Origin: JBJKRF01 sp046704785
Lineage (GTDB): Bacteria; Chloroflexota; Anaerolineae; Anaerolineales; Villigracilaceae
Direction of reading: 5' to 3'
NCBI GenBank assembly: GCA_046704785.1
Contig: JBJKRF010000039.1
Span: 1 to 22,136, forward strand
Length of the DNA stretch: 22,136 bases
The position numbers and the translations under genes were made by a program. The notes beneath the pieces were generated by a model. The model was not told the DNA's origin and did not search any database. It saw only the letters and a list, made by a program, of their open reading frames with translations. This document shows, piece by piece, positions 7,976 to 14,628 of the stretch. Within the stretch, counting starts at the first letter, position 1. Each line of letters begins with the position of its first letter.

Positions 7976-8379
7976 TGCCGCGCTTGAGCGTCTGGTTTCT
8001 GCGTGCTTCCCTGCTTTATTTTCTGGTTGGTGTCACATTTGGGGCCTTGATGTTGGCAAATAACGGTTTGAATATGTTGCCCACCATCTGGGTGGTCTTC
8101 CCGGCTCACATGGAATTTTTACTGGTTGGCTGGCTGCTCCAGTTGGCGATGGGCGTTGCGTTTTGGATTTTGCCGCGTTTTGCAAAAGGGGCGCCACGTG
8201 GCCCGGAAACTTTGCTCTGGGGCAGTTTCTGGTTGCTCAACCTGGGAATCTTTGTTGTTGCCTACCAAACTATAGTCACTGTAAGTTGGCTGTCTATCGT
8301 TGGGCGGATGCTGGAATCCGGCGGTGTGGCCTTATTTCTCATTGGTTGCTGGCCGCGCGTCAAGCCTGTCGGAGGCTAG
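7975..8379 (+). CDS. Four-helix membrane protein with conserved His, copy 2
   Basis: A 134-residue membrane protein homologous end to end with the preceding gene product. It begins MPRLSVWFLRAS against MPTLTRWFVRTS and ends WPRVKPVGG against WPRVKER. Helix 2 again carries a His (VVFPAHMEFLLVGWLLQLAMG), then ILPRFAKGAPRGPE. The ATG at 7975 shares its A with the TGA of copy 1, with AAGGAG (7964-7969) five bases upstream; an ATG at 7972 is too close to that site. This TGATG overlap implies translational coupling and probably a heterodimeric or heteromeric complex. The two proteins differ mainly in the loop between helices 3 and 4. A possible role in haem or copper respiratory chemistry is inference from the helix-2 pattern only. 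Confidence 0.82.
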   Translation: MPRLSVWFLRASLLYFLVGVTFGALMLANNGLNMLPTIWVVFPAHMEFLLVGWLLQLAMGVAFWILPRFAKGAPRGPETLLWGSFWLLNLGIFVVAYQTIVTVSWLSIVGRMLESGGVALFLIGCWPRVKPVGG

Positions 8380-8407
8380 CGCTAGGGCGCCTTTCTGGGT
8401 TTAACAG

Positions 8408-8443
8408 CATAAGGACGGACCACAAAACTGGCCCGTCCTTATG
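8408..8443. terminator. Bidirectional intrinsic terminator
   Basis: CATAAGGACGG (8408-8418) and CCGTCCTTATG (8433-8443) form a perfect 11-bp stem. It lies between the convergent ends of the membrane-protein pair (+) and the SPFH gene (-) and can serve both. The + side is followed by TTTG, a weak tail. Confidence 0.7.
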
Positions 8444-8462
8444 TTTGCATGAAAAGATTGGC

Positions 8463-9533
8463 TTAGCTGTTCAAGAATGCTTCCAACGCTTCCCGGCTGA
8501 TACGGTAGGCGCTGCCGAGTTTCCGGGCCTTGAGGTCGCCGGAATTGATGGCGGCAACCACGTCCTCTTCGGAAACGCGCAAGATTTGAGCGGCCTCGGC
8601 TGGGGTCATGACTTCAGGCATGCTACCGTTGTTCGCTGGGGCCGCATTTGCGGCCGGTTGTGCAGTCGGTTGCTGTTGTTGGTTGGCCATACCGCCAGCC
8701 AGTGACTGATTCATGATGTTGCCAATACCCATGCCGGCGCCGATTCCGGCTGTCAGGCCTGCGCCGCCGCCCTGGTTGTTGGCTGCATCGCGCATAGCGT
8801 CGGCAGCCTGAAGCTGCGTATAGGTTGACATGTCGAGCATGCCCATATCGCGTAGTTCCTGGGCAGATTTGTCGGAGGGTTTCAAGTTCCCGATGTAGAA
8901 GGTTTTGAGGGTCAGTCCGAGCGCGGCAAAGTCATCCTGCCCTTTGGCGCGTACACCGGCACCCAACTCTTCTGTCAGGCCGATTAGCTCCACAACGCTC
9001 TTATTCGCGGCGGTCTCGCCCAACAGGTCCTGTAGTTTGGAGAGGAGCATGGTGCGCAAGCGTTCTTCGATGTCGGTAATGCGGAAGATGGCTTGTTTCC
9101 CAACAATATTGGTGACGAAGAGTTGCGGGTCATTGACCTGGAAAGAGTACGTGCCGAAGCCTTGCAGGAGCGCCACGCCCAGGCCCATGCCCGGATTGCG
9201 GACAATGATCGGTTGGGGGGTACCCCACTTGCGGTTTGCGAATTCCTTCAGGGAGACGAAATACACTTCCGCCGGAAAGGGAGTCCGGTCGTTGAAGGCC
9301 TTCCCCACCAGGTCGATTATCTTGGGGATATTCGCCGTGGCGATGGTATGTCGCCCCGGTGTGAACGTATCCAGCGCCAAGCCATCCCGGAAGAACACCG
9401 CCGATTGTCCGTCGCGGACGATCACCTGTGAGCCGATACGATAATCGCCAATCGAGGTGTCATCCGGAAAACGATGGACGATCTCGTCGGCCATTTCGTT
9501 GGGATATTCGATGACATCAAAAATTCTGGCCAT
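8463..9533 (-). CDS. SPFH/Band 7 (YdjI-like) protein with C-terminal helix-turn-helix
   Basis: A 356-residue protein. Residues 1-235 form an SPFH domain of the YdjI/virion-core-like type: it begins MARIFDVIEYPN, has VIVRDGQSAVFFRDG, and a helical region with LRTMLLSKLQDLLGE and LTEELG. Residues 235-305 are a low-complexity linker of Gly/Met (AGIGAGMGIGNIMNQ) and then Gln, Ala, Pro and Asn. The last ~50 residues read as an excisionase/MerR-like helix-turn-helix (HTH_17): VMTPAEAAQILRVSEEDVVAAI, then LKARKLGSAYRISREALEAF. SPFH proteins usually scaffold membrane microdomains, and YdjI-type members respond to cell-envelope stress. No membrane segment is visible, so recruitment by partners is likely. 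AAAGGAG lies six bases before the start. The HTH may bind DNA or act as a protein-binding module. Confidence 0.9.
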   Translation of the reverse strand: MARIFDVIEYPNEMADEIVHRFPDDTSIGDYRIGSQVIVRDGQSAVFFRDGLALDTFTPGRHTIATANIPKIIDLVGKAFNDRTPFPAEVYFVSLKEFANRKWGTPQPIIVRNPGMGLGVALLQGFGTYSFQVNDPQLFVTNIVGKQAIFRITDIEERLRTMLLSKLQDLLGETAANKSVVELIGLTEELGAGVRAKGQDDFAALGLTLKTFYIGNLKPSDKSAQELRDMGMLDMSTYTQLQAADAMRDAANNQGGGAGLTAGIGAGMGIGNIMNQSLAGGMANQQQQPTAQPAANAAPANNGSMPEVMTPAEAAQILRVSEEDVVAAINSGDLKARKLGSAYRISREALEAFLNS

Positions 9534-9819
9534 GACTCTCTCCTTTATGTACTCCTTGGACCTCTGGCATACGTGTCAAGGGCCGTTTTGTCGCCCCTGC
9601 CAGGGGGACGGCATCGACTTTGCGCGAGGTCTGATTCGGTAACGGATTCATTATAGCTTATGGAATGTGCTTGCACAAGCGTTTTATCGATCCCGGTTCG
9701 TTGGGGATTTTGCAAAATATGACTGCCCGTGGAACCTTTTTGATATACGCGTTCTTTTTTGAAAAGTTGTGGTTTTGTGAGAGCCAAAGCAACTTGTGGA
9801 TGGTGTTTTCTAAAAACCA
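9534..9819. other. Intergenic region, leader of the SPFH gene
   Basis: No gene is visible. It holds the SPFH promoter (9650-9678), a roughly 110-base leader, and within the leader a GC-rich imperfect hairpin where GCCGT (about 9582) can pair with ACGGC around CCCCTGCCAGGGG. The stretch 9680-9819 is AT-rich and otherwise featureless apart from GTGGTTTT (9769-9776), which mirrors AAAACCAC at 9813-9820. Confidence 0.5.
9650..9678 (-). promoter_or_regulatory. Promoter of the SPFH-HTH gene
   Basis: On the minus strand TATAAT (9650-9655) is preceded at 17 bases by TTGTGC (9673-9678). The -10 is perfect and the -35 partial. The near-palindrome GCTTG-CA-CAAGC (9669-9680) overlaps the -35 and could be an operator. 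Confidence 0.5.
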
Positions 9820-9851
9820 CACAGGGATATGCAAGCTTGCATATCCCTGTG
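9820..9851 (-). terminator. Terminator of the lectin gene (perfect 32-bp palindrome)
   Basis: The 16-base arms CACAGGGATATGCAAG and CTTGCATATCCCTGTG are perfectly complementary with no spacer. Read on the minus strand the stem is followed by GTTTTTAG, so it fits an intrinsic terminator for the lectin gene that ends 72 bases upstream. A perfect 16-bp arm is long for a terminator. Confidence 0.75.
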
Positions 9852-9923
9852 ATTCTGTTTTGAAGCAGCCTGATCGATCCAAATTCAGATCGACGATGAC
9901 TCTATGGGATCGGCGTACATAAA

Positions 9924-10751
9924 TTAGCCCAATAAGGTGGCTCGGAACCCAATCGGACCTTCGCCGATGTAGGTCATATCACCGTTCAGCGTGTTGCCGT
10001 CGTCGTTCGAATTAACGTTAAGCGCAACCACGTTCTGATCTTCACGACAGCCCATGACCCAGATTCCGCCCGGATGCCACGGCGCAGACGAGCCGCCCCA
10101 CTGATTCTCTGCCGTATAGTTGTTGCTTCCAAAAACGGTGCTCTTGAAACCAATTGGGCCCTCGCCAGTGTAGGTCATGTCGCCGTTCAGCATTTGTCCA
10201 TCACCTTTGATTTTGACCTCGACAACCCCCTGTTCTCCACGGCAGCCGATGACCCAGATTCCGCCCGGATGCCACGGTGCGGACGAACCACCCCACTGAT
10301 TTTCCACCGTATAGACGCCGCCATCTACCAGGGCGCTCTTGAAACCGATGGGCCCCTCGCCGGCGTAGGTCATCGTACCGGTCAGCGTATTGCCATTGTC
10401 ATCGGACTTAACATTGACCGCGACGACGCCCTGTTTCCCGCGGCAGCCAATGAGCCAGGTGCCGCCTGGGTGCCACGGCGCAGACGAGCCACCCCATTGG
10501 TTTTCCACGGTGTAGGTATTGCTCTGAACCATCGTCGCTTTGAAACCGATAGGGCCCTCGCCGGCATAGGTCATGGTCCCGGTCAGTATCTTGCCGTTAT
10601 CGTTGGATGTAATCTCGAGGGCGACAACGTTTTGTCCGGGGCGACAACCAATCACCCACATTCCGCCTTCGTTCCACGGGGCAGACGAGCCGCCCCATTG
10701 ATTTTCTACGTGGTGCAAATTATTGACCGCCTTGCTAGTTTTGGATGTCAT
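9924..10751 (-). CDS. OAA/MBHA family high-mannose-binding lectin, four repeats
   Basis: A 275-residue protein of four tandem repeats of 65-67 residues (about 15-81, 82-148, 149-213 and 214-275). Each repeat reads ENQWGGSSAPWxxGGxW, then GCR, then DMTY or TMTY and GEGPIGF. This is the signature of the Oscillatoria agardhii agglutinin family, whose members bind the core of high-mannose glycans. Two-repeat (OAA) and four-repeat (Myxococcus MBHA, Burkholderia BOA) forms are known. In OAA the Trp-Gly-Gly loop, an Arg and a Glu-Gly form the sugar pocket; all are retained here in every repeat, so four sites are expected. Each repeat has Cys (36, 103, 170, 235) where OAA has Ser before that Arg. There is no signal peptide, as in the family. 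AAGGA is four bases from the ATG. Confidence 0.93.
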   Translation of the reverse strand: MTSKTSKAVNNLHHVENQWGGSSAPWNEGGMWVIGCRPGQNVVALEITSNDNGKILTGTMTYAGEGPIGFKATMVQSNTYTVENQWGGSSAPWHPGGTWLIGCRGKQGVVAVNVKSDDNGNTLTGTMTYAGEGPIGFKSALVDGGVYTVENQWGGSSAPWHPGGIWVIGCRGEQGVVEVKIKGDGQMLNGDMTYTGEGPIGFKSTVFGSNNYTAENQWGGSSAPWHPGGIWVMGCREDQNVVALNVNSNDDGNTLNGDMTYIGEGPIGFRATLLG

Positions 10752-11408
10752 GCTTTCCTTCTTGGTTTTGATGAGTTGGAATCGTTCTATTTCGTCGTAT
10801 TACGAGGCAGTAAAAGGCAGCTTTTGGGTGATTGGGTAGGGGTGGTTTGCGTATGACTCCCCAGATAAACTCCAATTGAACCGCCAAGCACGCGACTCCG
10901 GCAAGGCCTCGGCTGGCCCAACCTGTCAGTTCGACGCAGGTTTCGCGGCCTTCGCGGTTCAAAGTTGAGTTCTTGTCACCGGTTTGCTATCCCATATCGA
11001 GTGATCTGTGCGTTGAGTGACTCTGGCTGCCTCCTCTCTGGTTTTCCAGATGCTTGTAAGGCGCGATGTATGCTGTAAAGCACCCTGGAAATTCTTCGTC
11101 CTCCGGATGCCAGATCAACGTGAACGGGATGGCTGGAACAGGCGACTTCCGCTCCGTCTGTAATGCAACGCCCCTCGTTTCCCGCTTCTTGAAATACACG
11201 TTTCCGGCGCAACCTCATGTGGGATATGATCTGAGGCAGGGATCGATACCCAAGCATCACCCACCGCTGCTGACTTTGCTACCCTCTCTTTACCGTCAAC
11301 AGGGATGAATGCCTCCCTCATCTCTTTATTGCAGGACTAGTTTATATTGTGTCCGCCCATTTTGCTACTGTCATTAATGCCGGTTTTTCTGGTAAAAAAA
11401 GTGCGAAA
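10752..11408. other. Long gene-poor intergenic region
   Basis: About 650 bases without a convincing gene. Short open frames on both strands overlap each other, lack ribosome sites and have no recognisable motif. One minus-strand frame (10987-11199) encodes 70 residues I do not recognise and is not called. The notable content is an imperfect inverted-repeat element at 10876-10962. The composition around 11000-11340 looks like decayed coding sequence, but I cannot name a source. Confidence 0.5.
10876..10962. repeat. Inverted-repeat element (REP/MITE-like)
   Basis: The left end begins TTGAACCGCCAAGCACGCGA (10876-10895). The right end, 10940-10962, read on the other strand begins TTGAACCGCGAAGGCCGCGA. 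These 20-base ends match at 16 positions. Inside is a second hairpin, AACCTG (10920-10925) with CAGGTT. The element could fold into a branched structure. Terminal similarity and size suggest a dispersed repeat, but only one copy is in this window. Confidence 0.45.
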
Positions 11409-11458
11409 ACGGGCTCTCCCAGAATTCGTGTGGTGAAGTGGGTTCCAGGAGAGCCCGT
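11409..11458 (-). terminator. Terminator of the cystathionine gamma-synthase-like gene
   Basis: ACGGGCTCTCC (11409-11419) and GGAGAGCCCGT (11448-11458) form a perfect 11-bp stem with a 28-base loop. On the minus strand it is followed by TTTCGCACTTTTTTT, a U-rich tract. It lies 41 bases after the stop codon. Confidence 0.65.
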
Positions 11459-11498
11459 ATGGGTTTGGGATGGGGCGAGATTCCTTTTTCCCGTTCGC

Positions 11499-12683
11499 CT
11501 AGATTTTGTCCAAGGCTTGTTCCAGGTCGGTAATCAGGTCGTCGGCGTCTTCGATGCCCAGGGAATAACGCAACAGGTTGTCCTTCATACCAGCCAGTTT
11601 GCGCTCGAAGGGGTCCAGCGAGTAGATCGCTGCGGGTTGTAGGATGATGCTTTCCACGCCGCCCAGAGTCGGGCCGATGAAAGGGAGTTGCAGCGCATCG
11701 AGAAGGCGACCGGTCGTCTCGAAATCTCCTTTGACCTCGAAGCTGACCACACCGCCGAAGCCGCTCATCTGGCGACAGGCGACCGTGTGATCGGGATGGC
11801 TCTCCAAGCCGGGATAGTGGACGCGTTCGATTTTGGGATGCTGCTCGAGGAACTGCGCCACACGCAAGCCGTTCTCGTTTTGGCGGCGGACGCGCAGGTC
11901 GAGGGTTTTCATTCCCCGAATCAGCAAGTAAGAATCTTCCGGGTTGGTGATGCTGCCCAATAGTCCGCGCGCGACGGCGATGTCGGCCAGAGCCTGTTTC
12001 GAGCCGACGGCGACTCCTGCCAGCAGGTCGTTATGCCCGCCCAGGTACTTGGTCGCGCTGTGAACGACGATGTCGGCGCCCAGTTCAAGCGGGCGCAGGT
12101 TGACCGGGGTGGCAAAGGTGCTGTCGATCAGAACGGTCAGTTTGCTGGCGTGGGCATTCTCGATGATCGCCGGCAGATCCGCCACCCGGATGTAGGGATT
12201 GCTGGGGGTCTCGATGAAGATCGCACGGGTCTTGGGCGTGATGGCGGCGGCGAATGCCTCGGGTTTGTCGATGTCCACCAGGGTGGTTTTGACCTCCCAG
12301 CGGCTCAAAAGCGATTGGGCGAACTCGCGTGTCTGGTAGAAGCAGTCACGATTCATAATGAGATGGTCGCCGCTTGCCAGCAGGGTCATCAAGCTGGTCG
12401 TGATGGCAGCCATCCCGCTGGCAAAGAGCAGGGCGCGTTCCCCGCCCTCGAGCGCAGCGATCTTGCGTTCCGCAGCGGCCTGCGTCGGGTTGCTGTAGCG
12501 TCCATATTCGTAGCGACTGAACGGGGGATTGCCCGCTGCTTTTTCTTGCATGTACGCGATGACTTCTGCTGTGCTCTGGAAGGTGTACGTGGACGTCCGC
12601 GCGATGGAGGTGGTCAGGGTGTTCTCAGGCTTACGCTTTTCTTCGCCAGCGTGTACGGCGCGGGTGGATAATTTTTCGGTCAC
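11499..12683 (-). CDS. Cystathionine gamma-synthase/lyase-type PLP enzyme
   Basis: A 394-residue Cys/Met-metabolism PLP-dependent enzyme of the MetB/MetC/MetZ group. Visible signatures are RYSNPT near residue 64, FASGMAAI (cofactor-phosphate region), SNPYIRVADL, the Asp187 segment LIDSTFATP and the PLP lysine Lys212 in HSATKYLGGHNDLLAG, followed by GGVVSFEVKG and the GGVESIILQPA segment near the C-terminus. Start is GTG at 12683 because AGAGGAG lies seven bases upstream; an ATG at 12725 adds 14 residues but has no good site and sits close to the leader terminator. Control by a SAM-I riboswitch argues for methionine synthesis, that is cystathionine gamma-synthase or O-acyl-homoserine sulfhydrylase, over a degradative lyase. 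The exact substrate cannot be told from sequence. Confidence 0.92.
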   Translation of the reverse strand: MTEKLSTRAVHAGEEKRKPENTLTTSIARTSTYTFQSTAEVIAYMQEKAAGNPPFSRYEYGRYSNPTQAAAERKIAALEGGERALLFASGMAAITTSLMTLLASGDHLIMNRDCFYQTREFAQSLLSRWEVKTTLVDIDKPEAFAAAITPKTRAIFIETPSNPYIRVADLPAIIENAHASKLTVLIDSTFATPVNLRPLELGADIVVHSATKYLGGHNDLLAGVAVGSKQALADIAVARGLLGSITNPEDSYLLIRGMKTLDLRVRRQNENGLRVAQFLEQHPKIERVHYPGLESHPDHTVACRQMSGFGGVVSFEVKGDFETTGRLLDALQLPFIGPTLGGVESIILQPAAIYSLDPFERKLAGMKDNLLRYSLGIEDADDLITDLEQALDKI

Positions 12684-12740
12684 GATTAAGCTCCTCTGTT
12701 CTTTGTGGAAACCGGTGTAAGCCATTCTTCAGAGCGCACT

Positions 12741-12780
12741 AAAACAAAAGTCTCTTCAACGTAGGAAACGGTTGAAGAGA
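12741..12780 (-). terminator. SAM-responsive intrinsic terminator in the leader
   Basis: On the minus strand TCTCTTCAAC (12780-12771) pairs perfectly with GTTGAAGAGA (12760-12751), followed by CTTTTGTTTTA. This is the expression platform of the riboswitch. The alternative antiterminator uses TCTCATCT (12785-12778), which overlaps the terminator's 5' arm and is the exact complement of AGATGAGA (12811-12804) at the 3' end of the aptamer. Confidence 0.88.
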
Positions 12781-12801
12781 TGAGACACACGATGGCAACA
12801 C

Positions 12802-12936
12802 TCTCTCATCTTCCAGTACCCGCATGGGACTGTCGGAGTTGGCACCACACATTTCGTTTGATCTATTGGCGACAATCGAAACACTGGTTGCCGAGGTTTC
12901 ACAGGGCCGGTCCATCCACCTCTCGTGATAAGAACT
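12802..12936 (-). ncRNA. SAM-I (S-box) riboswitch aptamer
   Basis: Read on the minus strand the region begins CTTATCACGAGAGGTGGA, then GGACCGGCCCTGTGAAACC and TCGGCAACC, then GGTGCCAACTCC, a short stem CAGTCCC with GGGTACTG, and finally GAAGATGAGAGAG closing the P1 helix. These match the conserved S-box core in order and spacing. Family knowledge: SAM binding stabilises P1, releases the terminator's 5' arm and stops transcription. Here the target is the PLP enzyme of methionine metabolism downstream, which is a classic S-box target. Confidence 0.95.
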
Positions 12937-12961
12937 GCTTATCCGGTATTTAATTGGCGCG

Positions 12962-12990
12962 ATAATATCACAGCGAAGGGGGAATGTCAA
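12962..12990 (-). promoter_or_regulatory. Promoter of the SAM riboswitch leader
   Basis: On the minus strand TTGACA (12985-12990) and TATTAT (12962-12967) are exactly 17 bases apart. The predicted start near 12955 is about 20 bases before the aptamer. This is the best-matching promoter in the window. Confidence 0.85.
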
Positions 12991-13049
12991 AGCGTTTGAC
13001 TCTTGCACCTCTTTTGCAGATGATGCCAAAAGTCGATTGGCTGCGGCGG

Positions 13050-13055
13050 TATAAT
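13050..13055 (+). promoter_or_regulatory. -10 box of the MFS transporter gene
   Basis: TATAAT 30 bases before the ATG at 13086, with no convincing -35 at 16-18 bases. It would give a leader of about 24 bases. The promoter is divergent from the riboswitch promoter, about 60 bases away. Confidence 0.45.
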
Positions 13056-13085
13056 GGGTTCCAATGATGAGCATGGGCTAACAAT

Positions 13086-14537
13086 ATGGATCAAAAGCAC
13101 GCAACGGAATCGTCCCACTTTTTGAACATCGAAACCAAGTGGTTGGTCTTATTGGCCGTGGGCGTGGGCACGTTTATGTCGGCCTTGGACGGCAGCGTGG
13201 TCAACGCCATCTTGCCGGTGGTTCAAGCATATTTCAAGACCGATGTGGCAACCGTGGAATGGGTTGTTACCATCTATCTGCTGGTCGTCAGTGGTTTGCT
13301 GCTCACTTTTGGGCGTTTAGGCGACCTGCGCGGGAACAAGACCGTCTATTTGTGGGGGTTCGTGATTTTCGTGGTCGGTTCGATGCTTTCGGGGCTATCG
13401 CCGGCGCCGGTCTATCTGATTTCGGCGCGTGCGTTGCAGGCGCTGGGCGCGGCCATGTTATTCGCCAATTCGCCGGCTATCCTGACCAAGACGTTCCCGG
13501 CCTCGCAGCGAGGGCAGGCGCTTGGTTTGCAGGGCACGATGACGTATCTCGGCCTGACCACCGGGCCGTTCCTGGGGGGCTGGTTGGCCGACCAGTTCAG
13601 TTGGCACGCGGTCTTCTTTGTCAATGTGCCCATTGGCCTGTTTGCCGTCTGGTTGAGCTGGCGCGTCATTCCCAGTGATGTTTCCTCCGAACGTAAAGAA
13701 CGATTCGACCTGACCGGCTCCTTTGCGTTTATGGCCGGACTGGTGATTTTGTTGCTGGCGCTGAATCAGGGCGGGGAATGGGGATGGTTCTCCCCGCTGA
13801 TTCTGGGACTGGCCCTCGGCTCGATCCTGGTCCTGGCTGTTTTCGTGCGGATCGAACAACGCGCCCCCGCTCCCATGCTGGACTTGAGCCTGTTTCGTAG
13901 CCGGGTCTTTAACATGGCGACTATCAGCCCCATCCTGAACTATATCTGCGTCTACAGCGTGTTGTTCCTGATCCCCTTTTACTTGATCGACGGGCGCGGC
14001 CTGACGCCTGCCCAGGCGGGACTGATTCTGACGGCGCAACCGTTGGTTATGGCGGTCGTTGCGCCCCTGGCCGGAACGCTTTCCGACCGCATCGGTTCGC
14101 AGATTCCTACCACGCTGGGTATGCTGATCCTGGCTGGTGGGTTGTTCCTGTTGAGCCGTCTGACGCCTACTTCCCCGTTTATTTACGTGGTGCTTGGTCT
14201 GCTTGTGACTGGGCTGGGGCCGGGCATGTTCGTTGCGCCCAACAACAGCGCACTGATGGGAGCTGCCCCGCGCAGTCGCCAGGGGATCGCCTCGGGTGTG
14301 CTGGCGCTGGCGCGCAATGTGGGCATGGTGTTGGGGGTTGGTCTGACCGGCGCGGTCTTTACGACCATCCTGGCGCGTGGACAGAACGGTAGTCCGGTCG
14401 TCATGGTTCACGCCGTCGATGCGGGGTTGTTGTTTGCCTGTGGCATGGCCGCCCTGGCGGCAGTGGCGTCCTTTGCGCGGGGAGATGACCAGCCCAAGAG
14501 TCACCGTAAAACGGGAATTCCTCTCATTACGGAGTAA
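13086..14537 (+). CDS. MFS drug exporter, DHA2 (EmrB/QacA) type
   Basis: A 483-residue integral membrane protein with about 14 hydrophobic segments, the topology of the DHA2 proton-antiporter group. Motif D1 (ALDGSVVNAILPVVQ) is in helix 1, motif A (GRLGDLRGNK) in the loop after helix 2 and a motif C-like LTTGPFLGG in helix 5. A second motif A-like LAGTLSDRIGS follows helix 9. DHA2 proteins typically export hydrophobic or cationic compounds using the proton gradient; the substrate here is unknown. The gene stands alone on the + strand, divergent from the riboswitch-controlled gene and convergent with the nuclease. The last ~50 codons have a decayed second copy at 18272-18370. Confidence 0.92.
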   Translation: MDQKHATESSHFLNIETKWLVLLAVGVGTFMSALDGSVVNAILPVVQAYFKTDVATVEWVVTIYLLVVSGLLLTFGRLGDLRGNKTVYLWGFVIFVVGSMLSGLSPAPVYLISARALQALGAAMLFANSPAILTKTFPASQRGQALGLQGTMTYLGLTTGPFLGGWLADQFSWHAVFFVNVPIGLFAVWLSWRVIPSDVSSERKERFDLTGSFAFMAGLVILLLALNQGGEWGWFSPLILGLALGSILVLAVFVRIEQRAPAPMLDLSLFRSRVFNMATISPILNYICVYSVLFLIPFYLIDGRGLTPAQAGLILTAQPLVMAVVAPLAGTLSDRIGSQIPTTLGMLILAGGLFLLSRLTPTSPFIYVVLGLLVTGLGPGMFVAPNNSALMGAAPRSRQGIASGVLALARNVGMVLGVGLTGAVFTTILARGQNGSPVVMVHAVDAGLLFACGMAALAAVASFARGDDQPKSHRKTGIPLITE

Positions 14538-14564
14538 TGTTCCATCGTACGGGCATAATAAAAT

Positions 14565-14604
14565 AACCGCAGGGCTGAGAAGATATTTCCTCAGCCCCGC
14601 GGTT
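14565..14604. terminator. Bidirectional terminator between MFS and nuclease genes
   Basis: AACCGCAGGGCTGAG (14565-14579) and CTCAGCCCCGCGGTT (14590-14604) pair over 15 positions with one mismatch and a 10-base loop. TTTCATTT follows on the + strand and TTATTTTATT on the minus strand, so both convergent genes can use it. Confidence 0.82.
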
Positions 14605-14628
14605 TCATTTGGGGTCAGTATTTAGGGG

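Noticed and set aside
10074..10856. 260-codon plus-strand frame over the lectin gene
   Set aside because: It is the antisense of the four lectin repeats, so it appears repetitive, and it extends past the lectin start without a ribosome site.
10987..11199. 70-codon minus-strand frame in the gene desert
   Set aside because: It has no ribosome site and no family I recognise, and it overlaps another equally weak frame. It could be decayed coding sequence but is not supportable as a gene.
12739..13074. 111-codon minus-strand frame over the methionine gene leader
   Set aside because: The region is a SAM-I riboswitch with promoter and terminator, which explains it fully.
13458..14504. 348-codon minus-strand frame rich in Gln, Arg and His
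   Set aside because: It is antisense to the MFS exporter. The composition is typical of the reverse complement of a membrane protein gene.
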